Origin: an uncultured Clostridia bacterium | GTDB taxonomy: Bacteria; Bacillota; Clostridia; Christensenellales; UBA1242 | Assembly: GCA_934778205.1 (NCBI GenBank) | Contig: CAKVOD010000001.1 | Span: forward strand, 1-64,000 | Reading direction: 5' to 3' | Length of the DNA stretch: 64,000 bases | Shown here: in pieces, positions 43,607 through 51,630 of the stretch | How the letters are laid out: each line of letters starts with the position of its first letter | Numbering within the stretch: position 1 is the stretch's first letter | Notes under the pieces: model-generated | What the model saw: only the letters and a program-made list of their open reading frames with translations | The model's database searches: none | Told to the model about the DNA's origin: nothing | Program-made: the position numbers and the translations under genes

Positions 43607-44473
43607 TTATGCAATGAAGAATGAATCGGAAACTTCTTTGTATCCTTCAAGTGATGCTGGCATATCAGCAATTGATTGCTTACCATATGTGACTTTCATT
43701 GTGCATTTAACTTTCATTGATTGTTCTGTAAACAAATCAGGGTCGATTACATCTCCGCTAAGGTCAACATCTTCTTTTGCTGTGTAAATATTAAAGTTGA
43801 ATGACATTTCAACAAGTTTTCCACCTTTTAGCGTAATCTTAGCGTTGCCATCTATTTTCATTCCATCAACAATTTCATAACCTTTAACAGTAACAACATA
43901 CTTGTCGCCACTAAACTTTTCAGCAGAAACTTTCATTGTTTCTGACCCAAAGTCCATATCCATAAAGTCTGTAGCGGAAATCGGCATATCTCCAGTTGAC
44001 CCGCCAAGCACTGCAGTGATAGCCCCAGAAAGTTCAGCAATGTCTTGTGAACTCGCCTTAATATATGTTTTGCTTTCTTTATCTACCGTATAAAAATCGT
44101 CGCCAATCTTTCCAAGTATGGCCTCAGAATCTATACTTTGTTTTGCTTTACCCATAGTAGCAGTTCCACTTAATCTAGTGTACATTTTTACATTGTCAAA
44201 GTTCTTTACTCCGTCAACCTCTTTGATTTCTCCAGATTTCTTGACTGTCGAAGTGATATTTGACTTAACAGTTCCTTGGTCTATTTTCATTTCCATTTTC
44301 ATTTTTGTGACAATTTTAAAATCAGTTGTAATTTCGTTTGTGTTTGTCATTGCGTCAGCATAGACTTGTTGTGCTTGTGCGATTTCAACTTTTTCGCCAC
44401 CGCACGCTGTGAAGAACAATGCGCAAGGCAAAATTGCAATCATCGCTAAAATTGCTCTAATACTATTTTTCAT
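43607..44473 (-). CDS. Lipoprotein of unknown function
   Basis: 288 residues. The signal peptide ends in FFTACGG with the lipobox Cys at residue 24. The mature protein is beta-rich, with repeated strands such as VKMYTRLSGTATM, DDFYTVDKESKTYIKAS and KYVVTVKGYEIVDG. This resembles the LolA/LppX-like or DUF6612-type lipoproteins that bind lipids or hydrophobic ligands, but the match is only structural guesswork. An AAGGAGAAAAC SD precedes the ATG. Monocistronic. Confidence 0.8.
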   Translation of the reverse strand: MKNSIRAILAMIAILPCALFFTACGGEKVEIAQAQQVYADAMTNTNEITTDFKIVTKMKMEMKIDQGTVKSNITSTVKKSGEIKEVDGVKNFDNVKMYTRLSGTATMGKAKQSIDSEAILGKIGDDFYTVDKESKTYIKASSQDIAELSGAITAVLGGSTGDMPISATDFMDMDFGSETMKVSAEKFSGDKYVVTVKGYEIVDGMKIDGNAKITLKGGKLVEMSFNFNIYTAKEDVDLSGDVIDPDLFTEQSMKVKCTMKVTYGKQSIADMPASLEGYKEVSDSFFIA

Positions 44474-44609
44474 AATGTTTTCTCCTTTTTTAACATATAA
44501 CTAATATAGCATATTTTATTTTTTTTGTAAACTATTTTTCGACATTTTTTTTAATATATTCATAATTTTTATTGTTTAACTTCTCTAAAACTAAGTTCAA
44601 GACAAACAC

Positions 44610-44638
44610 TTGTTTTTGGCAAAAATGTGTGCTATAAT
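44610..44638 (+). promoter_or_regulatory. Promoter of the ABC-F gene
   Basis: TTGTTT (44610-44615), 17-bp spacer and TATAAT (44633-44638) precede an 80-nt leader with TGGAGG as SD. Confidence 0.6.
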
Positions 44639-44720
44639 TTATGCAACTTTTGGATGCACGACATTATGGCGATTTACTATATTTGTCACTTGCGCCATAC
44701 TATAATTAATTGGAGGAAAT

Positions 44721-46295
44721 ATGATAACTATTAGTAACCTTGAGTTGCGCTTTGGCGGTCAACTCTTGTTTCAGGACGTCAATTTGAAGTTTGTTTCGGG
44801 CAACTGCTACGGAATTATCGGCGCAAATGGCGCGGGCAAGTCGACGTTTTTGAAAATCATTTCGGGACAAATCGACAGTTATAAAGGCAATGTCGATGTC
44901 GACGAAAAGTGCCGTATGAGTGTTTTGCAACAAGACCACTTCAAATATGATGACTTCACAGTTTTTGACACCGTCATTATGGGCAACAAAAAACTTTACG
45001 ACATTATGAAAGAAAAGGAAGCGCTTTACGCAAAGCCCGACTTCACTGAGGAGGACGGATTGAAAACCGCCGAACTTGAGGCAGAGTTTGCTGAAATGAA
45101 CGGCTGGGATGCCGAAACTGAAATTGCGCAACTGTTGAGCGGTTTGGGGTTGGACGACTCTTACCTTTACCTTGAAATGAAAACTCTCAAAGAAAGTGAA
45201 AAAGTCAAAATTTTGCTTGCTCAAGCGCTTTTCGGTAGCCCTGACATCCTGCTTTTGGACGAACCTACAAACGGACTTGACATAAAGTCAGTCGAATGGC
45301 TTGAGGAGTTTTTGATTAATTTTGCAGGCACTGTCATAGTTGTTTCGCACGATAGACACTTCTTGAACACGGTCTGCACGCACACAGTCGACATTGATTA
45401 CGGCAAAATTACAATATATGCTGGCAACTACGACTTTTGGTATCAATCAAGCCAACTCACTCAGCAATTGATGAAAAACCAAAACAAGAAAAAGGAAGAA
45501 AAGATTGCTGAACTCAAAGCATTCATTCAACGCTTTTCGGCAAACAAATCAAAATCAAAGCAAGCAACTTCAAGAAAGAAAATTTTAGAGAAAATCCAAA
45601 TTGAGGATATGCCCGCTTCAAGCCGAAAATATCCATATGTAAACTTCAAAGCAGAAAAACCGCTTTCAAAAGAGGTTATTCAAGCAAACAATTTGACAAT
45701 TTATAACGACGAAGGCAAAGCGATTTTGAACAATGCTGAATTTAGAATAAACAAAGACGACAAAATCGCGGTTCTCGGCGACGACATTGCGGTTACTGCA
45801 TTTTTCAAAGCGCTTGCAGGCGAATCTAAGTACGATGGTTCAATTTCAATCGGTTCTAATACAAAAATAAGTTATTTGCCAAACGACAAAAACTCATATT
45901 TTGAATGCGACCTCAACATCATCGACTGGCTCGCGCAATTTACAAAGGAAACGGATGAAACGTTTTTGCGTGGCTTCCTTGGACGTATGCTCTTTTCGGG
46001 CGAAGACGGCTTGAAAAAAGTAAAAGTGCTTTCAGGGGGCGAAAAAGTGCGTTGTATGCTTTCAAAAATGATGCTTGAATCAGGCAATTTATTGATGCTT
46101 GACCAGCCAACAAACCATCTTGACCTTGAAAGTATCACTGCGCTAAACGACGCTTTGATTGACTTTGACGGCGTCGTCATCTTCGCGTCACACGACCACG
46201 AGTTCTTGTCATCAATTGCAAACCGCATCTTTGAAATAAAGGACGGCAAACTCATTGACCGTATGGAAACATTTGAAGAATACATCTCAAAATAA
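44721..46295 (+). CDS. YbiT-type ABC-F ATPase with one degenerate nucleotide site
   Basis: 524 residues and two ATPase domains joined by the ABC-F linker (about residues 245-310, KSKSKQATSRKKIL). It matches YbiT closely in domain 1 (GANGAGKST; DTVIMGNKKL; MNGWDAE; SHDRHFLNTVCTH). Domain 1 has a full Walker A and Walker B (LLLDEPTNGLD) but a degenerate signature (LKESEKVK). Domain 2 has a good signature (LSGGEKVR), no recognisable Walker A (LGDDIAVTA), and Gln for the catalytic Glu (LDQPTNHLD). So the composite site 1 is intact and site 2 is lost on both faces. ABC-F proteins act on ribosomes; a structural rather than hydrolytic second site is likely. Confidence 0.93.
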   Translation: MITISNLELRFGGQLLFQDVNLKFVSGNCYGIIGANGAGKSTFLKIISGQIDSYKGNVDVDEKCRMSVLQQDHFKYDDFTVFDTVIMGNKKLYDIMKEKEALYAKPDFTEEDGLKTAELEAEFAEMNGWDAETEIAQLLSGLGLDDSYLYLEMKTLKESEKVKILLAQALFGSPDILLLDEPTNGLDIKSVEWLEEFLINFAGTVIVVSHDRHFLNTVCTHTVDIDYGKITIYAGNYDFWYQSSQLTQQLMKNQNKKKEEKIAELKAFIQRFSANKSKSKQATSRKKILEKIQIEDMPASSRKYPYVNFKAEKPLSKEVIQANNLTIYNDEGKAILNNAEFRINKDDKIAVLGDDIAVTAFFKALAGESKYDGSISIGSNTKISYLPNDKNSYFECDLNIIDWLAQFTKETDETFLRGFLGRMLFSGEDGLKKVKVLSGGEKVRCMLSKMMLESGNLLMLDQPTNHLDLESITALNDALIDFDGVVIFASHDHEFLSSIANRIFEIKDGKLIDRMETFEEYISK

Positions 46296-46322
46296 ATTAT
46301 GTTAATATATTGACACTTCTAA

Positions 46323-46363
46323 TAATAAAAACAACCTCTTTTGGTAAAAGAGGTTGTTTTTCT
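46323..46363. terminator. Bidirectional terminator between the ABC-F and GNAT genes
   Basis: The 15-bp perfect stem AAAACAACCTCTTTT (46328-46342) / AAAAGAGGTTGTTTT (46346-46360) has a 3-nt loop with T-rich flanks on both strands. It serves both converging genes. Confidence 0.95.
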
Positions 46364-46880
46364 ATTCCTTGCAGTCGTCGACTTCAAGGTCGTCGGGGAG
46401 ATAAAGATTCTTATCGCGCTTTGTGTGTGCCCAGCCTGTTGGCAACCAATCAATTATTCGGCTTACCTCTATTAGTTCGGGGACATTGTAATCGTTCTTT
46501 CGCAAATTTTTGTGAATATATGTATTCTTGAAAATCGCGTAACTATGGTTCAAATAAAATTTCTTTGCGAGAAATTTTCCAAATTTGCCGTGCGGGCAAT
46601 ATATTCCGTCGATTGTTTCGACACCGTTTTGCAAAAGAAATTTTTCAAAAATCACGCTCATACAACTGCCGACACCTGCGTTGAGGTATACAGGCGAAAC
46701 TTCAATCGCGTCCAAAAAACAGGCTTTTTGCTTTGGATATAAATCAAAATCAATATAACCAATAAATCCACCGTTTGCGTCCAATGCGCAAATTTCGTAG
46801 CAGTCCGCTTCATTAATTAGTTTTGTCAATTCGACAAAAACTTTCTCCCCGCCCTTTATCTCAAATTCAAATTTTTTCAT
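46362..46880 (-). CDS. GNAT family N-acetyltransferase
   Basis: I choose the ATG at 46880 (MKKFEFEIKGGEK); 172 residues. The GNAT core is visible: FIGYIDFDLY, then ACFLDAIEVSPVYLNAGVG, the acetyl-CoA binding motif A with a Val/Asn-containing variant of the usual Q/RxxGxG/A, followed by the helix SVIFEKFLLQNG. The substrate is unknown. TATAAT lies 6 nt upstream with no SD, consistent with a leaderless mRNA. The gene ends in the shared terminator. Confidence 0.75.
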   Translation of the reverse strand: MKKFEFEIKGGEKVFVELTKLINEADCYEICALDANGGFIGYIDFDLYPKQKACFLDAIEVSPVYLNAGVGSCMSVIFEKFLLQNGVETIDGIYCPHGKFGKFLAKKFYLNHSYAIFKNTYIHKNLRKNDYNVPELIEVSRIIDWLPTGWAHTKRDKNLYLPDDLEVDDCKE

Positions 46881-46886
46881 ACTTAG

Positions 46887-46892
46887 ATTATA
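46887..46892 (-). promoter_or_regulatory. Extended -10 box at leaderless distance from the GNAT start
   Basis: TGTGGTATAAT is followed by 6 nt and ATG. A clear -35 is not visible; the extended -10 may compensate. Confidence 0.6.
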
Positions 46893-49212
46893 CCACAGGC
46901 TTTGTTGGACAAGGAACATTATGAATTAACATCCCGCCTGCGAACAGGTTGTGATTATTTTCAACCGAATAACTATATACTGTTATTCCTCTGGTAGTTG
47001 TCATAATGTCAATTGACTCAACTTCAACATATCCGCTTAGCGTTTTTACCATATCTCCTACTGCAAGTGGTGTATCCCTCATTACATCAGGAGAGATATC
47101 ATATTGTGTACTTTTTCCGCAAATTGCCCAACCCGTGCTAGTCAATATCGGATGATCAGGAGTGAGATTCAAGACGCTACCATCTTTCAATCTAACAGTT
47201 GCCATAGCATAACGCGTTACAACTATTACTTTTATGATACTCTCCAAACTCAATTCGCCCGTTGCGGTGTTCATTGTCAAAACTTTGTCTCCAATTGCAA
47301 TTGCGTTTGCGAATTTTGATTCTCCATTGAATCCAACTGAAACTTCAGTATCTCCCGTGATACAACACATTGACAAAGAAGTTGTAAAAGTACAACTCAT
47401 CGTATCGTCTAAAATGTAAAAATTTGTTCCATCTAATGAATAAGATAACAATAATTCACTATTTATTGTACTAGAACTCCACAAAAAGTTATCTACTTTC
47501 ATACACTCCACTAATAATTTAGATAAATCAACGCTTGATACTTTCTCTTTAGAAATTACTGTAAACTTAAACAGATTAGTATTACTTTCTTCTTTTGTAC
47601 ACGTGTAGTTTATTGACTCATATGTAACATCTTTCGAATCGCTTTGCGTAGAAGACAATGGCACATCCACAACCATTTTTAAATATATGGTTGGTGAAAT
47701 ATCACTAATTGTTAACGAACTTGTTACTGATATGCTTTCATAATCACCAGAATGGGTATATATTTCCATTTTGCCACTTGTTGTATAAGTAGGTTTAGTT
47801 TGGTTTATAATGTCCACTTTCAGTGTTGCGCTAGCAATAGCGCCAGTGTTTGCGTCGTTCATTGATGCGTAGTTGACGCCATCCACAGATGATGCAATAC
47901 TAAATGTGTACGCAACGTTTGTTTGCGCCGTGCTAAATGTGCCGACGGGCGCTTTTTGTAGCACAGATGTTACATCAATTTTGCCGAGCGTACCTGCATT
48001 GACAGCGGTCAAAACCGTTTTACTTGCATCAGTTGTCAATTTATAATCCCAGTTGTCCATAGTACTTGTTTGTGTTCCCGCAACAAATAGTGGCGTTGCT
48101 GATTGCATTGTAATTTTGGTATACTTTGCAGGGTTTGACACTGTTACACTGACAGAACTACTTACAGTACTTGATTTATAAGTACCATTTTGATATAAAT
48201 TTTCAATTATAACATTATTTAGATCACTCACACCAGTGACTGTTGAGCCTACCACAACATTAAACCCGATTTGTCCCGAAATTGTTGCTTGCGCACGCGA
48301 GTCGGACATATCCTTTTTTGTGTCCGCCGAAATAACTATATAAATAGTTTGTGGCGTGGTTGACGTTGTCAATTGTTCCCCTATATATGTAAAATGCGAA
48401 AGCGGTTCAAACAAATTAAATGTCACGCCTGTTTTTACTGTTGCGGTAGATGTCAAACTAAATCTGTTTTTCAATACGCTATCTGCAGTGACAGCGCCAA
48501 GCGATGTTTCGCCAAATTTATAAGTTGCACTATCAAAAGAAATCAAACTTTCGGTACTGCTTAGGTCACTAAAAATGTATTCAATTTTAACATAATATTG
48601 CGACAACTGATTTTGATCGTCGATTGCCACTTTATATTTACTGTCCGTGACAAGACTAATGCCATTTGAGTTGCCGTACGAAATTTCACCATTGTTGAGC
48701 GTTCCGTCCAGCCCAACATTTGAATAAAACATTTCGACGCCGTTGTCAAAGCACAGCGCGGGGCTGTCAAATGTGAACGCGATTGTTCCCGTCGCAGTCT
48801 TTGAATCTTTGAGTGCGCCAAAGGTTGTTAACGCTATAAATGACACTGCCAAAATCGAAATGATTATGTTTATCAATGTCAACCCGCAAAACTGACGCGC
48901 GCGCGATTCCGCCGTGCAAATAACGGAATTATTTGTGCTAATATTTTTCATACTACTACCTTTCACTTTTGCACCTTTTTTATCTTTCGTACAATCAATT
49001 TCAGCAGTAGTGCAATTATTTTTATTATTTGTTTTTATTAAATTTTTATTCTTATTATCGTTTGCGCAAATTTTGCAATTTGCCGTATTCTGTTGTTTTT
49101 TGCAAGTATCTTGCAAATTTTGACGGCATTCCCTACTATTTTGAGGCGCTATGCTGTCATTTTTTGCATCATTATACCCCCCCCCCCCTAGCACTTTTGT
49201 TCTATTTTCCAT
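46888..49212 (-). CDS. SipW-type surface protein with C-terminal Hint (intein-like) domain and 12-G tract
   Basis: 774 residues from the ATG at 49212 (SD TTGGAGAG); an internal ATG at 48951 (residue 88) with AAAGG is an alternative. Codons 9-12 are a run of 12 G. Residues 1-105 are hydrophilic and Cys-rich. The membrane/signal segment (IIISILAVSFIALTTFGA) ends in SKTATGTIAF, as in the protein at 5539. The middle is beta-rich and Ser/Thr-rich. The last 159 residues form a Hint domain: CITGDTEVSV (C617), TPDHPILT (H687), VENNHNLFAGG and the terminal LIHN (H764, N765), followed by only nine residues (VPC...). A standard intein would have C/S/T after the Asn, so autocleavage without ligation is the more likely chemistry. 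Confidence 0.8.
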   Translation of the reverse strand: MENRTKVLGGGGYNDAKNDSIAPQNSRECRQNLQDTCKKQQNTANCKICANDNKNKNLIKTNNKNNCTTAEIDCTKDKKGAKVKGSSMKNISTNNSVICTAESRARQFCGLTLINIIISILAVSFIALTTFGALKDSKTATGTIAFTFDSPALCFDNGVEMFYSNVGLDGTLNNGEISYGNSNGISLVTDSKYKVAIDDQNQLSQYYVKIEYIFSDLSSTESLISFDSATYKFGETSLGAVTADSVLKNRFSLTSTATVKTGVTFNLFEPLSHFTYIGEQLTTSTTPQTIYIVISADTKKDMSDSRAQATISGQIGFNVVVGSTVTGVSDLNNVIIENLYQNGTYKSSTVSSSVSVTVSNPAKYTKITMQSATPLFVAGTQTSTMDNWDYKLTTDASKTVLTAVNAGTLGKIDVTSVLQKAPVGTFSTAQTNVAYTFSIASSVDGVNYASMNDANTGAIASATLKVDIINQTKPTYTTSGKMEIYTHSGDYESISVTSSLTISDISPTIYLKMVVDVPLSSTQSDSKDVTYESINYTCTKEESNTNLFKFTVISKEKVSSVDLSKLLVECMKVDNFLWSSSTINSELLLSYSLDGTNFYILDDTMSCTFTTSLSMCCITGDTEVSVGFNGESKFANAIAIGDKVLTMNTATGELSLESIIKVIVVTRYAMATVRLKDGSVLNLTPDHPILTSTGWAICGKSTQYDISPDVMRDTPLAVGDMVKTLSGYVEVESIDIMTTTRGITVYSYSVENNHNLFAGGMLIHNVPCPTKPVV
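49177..49188 (-). repeat. Homopolymeric G12 tract in the 5' end of a surface-protein gene
   Basis: Twelve consecutive C on the plus strand (G on the coding strand) cover codons 9-12. Such tracts change length by slipped-strand mispairing, which would shift the frame. It is the only such tract noticed in this AT-rich window. Confidence 0.85.
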
Positions 49213-49468
49213 AAGTATTTTCTCTCCAAATTCTTTTATTCTTCACAATTAGTATACCCTTTTTCCACCTTTTAGTCAAGCATTTTAAATAGGTTATTCA
49301 CTCTGAACTACAAAAAATGAGGCACATAAAATATATGCCCTCATTTATTCGTGGATTACTTTTTAGCCGTGTGTTAGCCCGTCTAAAACTTTGTGTTTCA
49401 GCAATAAGCGTCGCCGATATATTGGACATTTTATGCAAGCAAAATTTTGTAATTACGCCTACACTACC

Positions 49469-50236
49469 TTAGTTTACTGTAACTTCAAATTTGACAATGA
49501 TTGTTTGATTTTGTGCAAGGTCATTGAGTGCAAAACCAACAGATGGGTTGTAGTCCACAAAAGGTTGTTCGTCAATCTTTACGCTACCTTCAACAAATGT
49601 TACTTCGGCTGGAATTGTATCCTTGAAGAATAAATCTGTATTGTCAATATTCCCTTCGTTTTTGATTTCGTGCTGATAAAGAATCTTATCTCCAGCAATG
49701 ACGGCGCTCTTATCCGATGTTTTCTTGATTGTTATTTTTTCATTTTCTATGCCGATTGTCGTTTCGTTTGTTCGCTCTTTCAAGCCGACAGCCTCATTGA
49801 CAGTGTACGTCACTTCCGATGTTGCCGTAACTTCGTTTTGAGTCGGCTGGTCGGAAAGTACAAGATAGTATTGAATTTTACGACTAGCACTTGGCGCAAT
49901 ATCACTCTCTAGTTGTACCCCTGCTGTGATGTCCATATCTTGTTTAGGTACATCATCAATAATAACTGAACCCGCTTTAAAACTTCCGCCCTCAGAAATC
50001 GTGTCTACAACCGTAACATCTGAAATAGGATATTCGCTATTGTTTGTCAATGTTATAGTTTGCATAATCTCTGCTTCTGGGACCCCAAAATTGTTTGCAG
50101 ATTCTCTTGTTTTTAAGAATGACGTTGTCATATTTTCTGTGCTTGAAATGTTGCTTTGTGTTTCATTGTTTTGTTCGCTTTGGTCAGAAAGTTTATATTT
50201 TGAAGTCAATGTTGACTGGTTTGTAATTTTTGCCAT
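49469..50236 (-). CDS. DUF11-repeat protein without signal peptide
   Basis: 255 residues beginning MAKITNQSTLTSKY, followed by two DUF11-type beta-sandwich repeats (ITLTNNSEYPISDVTVVDTI with GSVIIDD, and the second ITIKKTSDKSAVIAGDKILY with YQHEIKNEGN). DUF11 repeats commonly occur in clostridial surface or spore-associated proteins. A protein of this size, beginning ITNQ without a signal peptide, recurs in Clostridia, but its location is unknown. The SD is AGGAGAACG. It lies between the Hint protein and the divergent Fic gene. Confidence 0.8.
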   Translation of the reverse strand: MAKITNQSTLTSKYKLSDQSEQNNETQSNISSTENMTTSFLKTRESANNFGVPEAEIMQTITLTNNSEYPISDVTVVDTISEGGSFKAGSVIIDDVPKQDMDITAGVQLESDIAPSASRKIQYYLVLSDQPTQNEVTATSEVTYTVNEAVGLKERTNETTIGIENEKITIKKTSDKSAVIAGDKILYQHEIKNEGNIDNTDLFFKDTIPAEVTFVEGSVKIDEQPFVDYNPSVGFALNDLAQNQTIIVKFEVTVN

Positions 50237-50367
50237 TCGTTCTCCTTTGTTTGTCCGCCAATTGAATATTACCTTAATAGCAATATATGTTTTGCGCGCA
50301 AAAATGTTGTTTCCCTTACAAATTATTTCACAAACGCCTACACTAGCTATTTCTCATACACAAAAAA

Positions 50368-50421
50368 ACATCTTGTATGCCCAAAACATACAAGATAACA
50401 TATAAGATGACATACAAGATG
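50368..50421 (+). promoter_or_regulatory. Iteron-like operator in front of the Fic gene
   Basis: Three exact 12-bp-spaced direct units, CATACAAGATAA (50387), CATATAAGATGA (50399) and CATACAAGATGT (50411), follow one inverted unit, ACATCTTGTATG (50368-50379). The last unit touches the -35 box. The arrangement indicates cooperative binding of a regulator. Confidence 0.75.
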
Positions 50422-50450
50422 TTGTATTTCAACCGCAAATGTGCTATAAT
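50422..50450 (+). promoter_or_regulatory. Promoter of the Fic gene
   Basis: TTGTAT (50422-50427), 17-bp spacer and TATAAT (50445-50450) are followed by a leader with TTGGAGG as SD. Confidence 0.75.
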
Positions 50451-50475
50451 AATGATAACAACAATTGGAGGTTTT

Positions 50476-51462
50476 ATGGAAAACTACACCCCACCATTTG
50501 ACATAACAAATGAAATGTTTGAATTATGTGCCGAAATTATGGAAAATCTAGGTAAATTAAATGATGTGAACGAACTCGAAAAATTGCCGCGACTTAGAAA
50601 AGTTTCACGCGTGAAAAGCATACATTCGTCTCTTGCAATAGAAAACAACACCTTGTCTCTACAGCAAGTCACTGATATTATCAATGGACGACGCGTGCTT
50701 GGAGATGCGGACGACATAACTGCTGTCAAAAACGCCTTTGAAGCATACAAAAAACTTGACGAAATTGACCCATATGAAGAGAAAAACTTGCTTGCCGTGC
50801 ACGCAATAATGATGAAAAACCTTGTTGAAGGCGCTGGCAAACTGCGCACCACAAATGTTGGAGTTTTCAATTCAAGTGGAAAGGTTATACACACTGCCCC
50901 ACCCGCAGCAATGGCAAGTTCGCTGCTATCACAACTTTTTGACTGGGTTAAAAATGCAAATGTCCAAATGTTGATAAAATCTAGCGTATTTCACTATGAA
51001 TTTGAATTTATACACCCATTCTTCGACGGCAATGGTAGAATGGGTAGGTTGTGGCAAACTGCTTTGCTTTCTAGTTGGAAACCGATTTTTAAGTATATTC
51101 CTATCGAAAGTGTGATAAAAGACAATCAAGACGCCTACTATAACGCTATTGCAATTTCAACAAGCCAAGGCAATTCAAATGCTTTCATTGAATTTATGCT
51201 AAATGTCATAAATCAAGCAATCATTGACATCGTCAACAATTCGCGCAAACACTACAATCATTTGAATACACAAATTTCAAAACTAATGGATGTTATAGAA
51301 ACATACCCTCAATCAGCGCAAGAACTAATGGACAAATTGGGGCTAAAGTCGCGACTCAGTTTTAGAAAAAACTACCTTGCGCCCGCTTTGGAAGCAGGAC
51401 TCATTTGTATGACCATTCCCGATAAACCAACTAGCAAAAATCAAATGTATTATAAAATTTAA
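50476..51462 (+). CDS. Fic family AMP-transferase, class II (N-terminal inhibitory helix)
   Basis: The ATG at 50476 has the SD TTGGAGG; the longer frame from 50377 would run through the operator. The product is 328 residues. The Fic motif HPFFDGNGRMGR (180-191) is complete with catalytic His. An inhibitory helix motif of the S/TxxxE(G/N) type, SSLAIENN (S52, E56, N57), is N-terminal, so the enzyme is class II and autoinhibited. A winged-helix-like C-terminal domain (SAQELMDKLGLKSRLSFRKNYL) suggests DNA binding and possible autoregulation through the upstream repeats. Fic proteins add AMP or another nucleotide to target proteins. No antitoxin gene is next to it. Confidence 0.93.
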   Translation: MENYTPPFDITNEMFELCAEIMENLGKLNDVNELEKLPRLRKVSRVKSIHSSLAIENNTLSLQQVTDIINGRRVLGDADDITAVKNAFEAYKKLDEIDPYEEKNLLAVHAIMMKNLVEGAGKLRTTNVGVFNSSGKVIHTAPPAAMASSLLSQLFDWVKNANVQMLIKSSVFHYEFEFIHPFFDGNGRMGRLWQTALLSSWKPIFKYIPIESVIKDNQDAYYNAIAISTSQGNSNAFIEFMLNVINQAIIDIVNNSRKHYNHLNTQISKLMDVIETYPQSAQELMDKLGLKSRLSFRKNYLAPALEAGLICMTIPDKPTSKNQMYYKI

Positions 51463-51533
51463 ATATCAATCAACACCCACAAATCTCCGCCGTGCTCTAC
51501 CGCACAATGAAAACTAGCAAGCGTAGAAAACGC

Positions 51534-51630
51534 TATCGCACGAAAAAAAGCACATAGTAAATTAACTATGTACTTAGAATCATAAACTCACCCAACCAAA
51601 CCTGTAGCCGCGGGGCTCTCCCCGTTAGCG
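51534..51630 (-). repeat. Dispersed terminator-bearing repeat, copy D (minus orientation)
   Basis: On the minus strand it starts right after the stop of the gene at 51625: AACGGGGAGAGCCCCGCGGC, TTTGGTTGGGTG, then the hairpin TACATAGTTAATTTACTATG and TTTTTTTCGTGCGATAGCG, matching copy A base for base in long stretches. It ends the ABC operon and converges on the Fic gene. Confidence 0.85.

Noticed and set aside
49177..49194. TATAAT directly after the G12 run as a promoter whose spacer varies with tract length
   Set aside because: No -35-like sequence lies at a usable distance, and the tract is inside a frame with a strong upstream SD; coding phase variation is the simpler reading.
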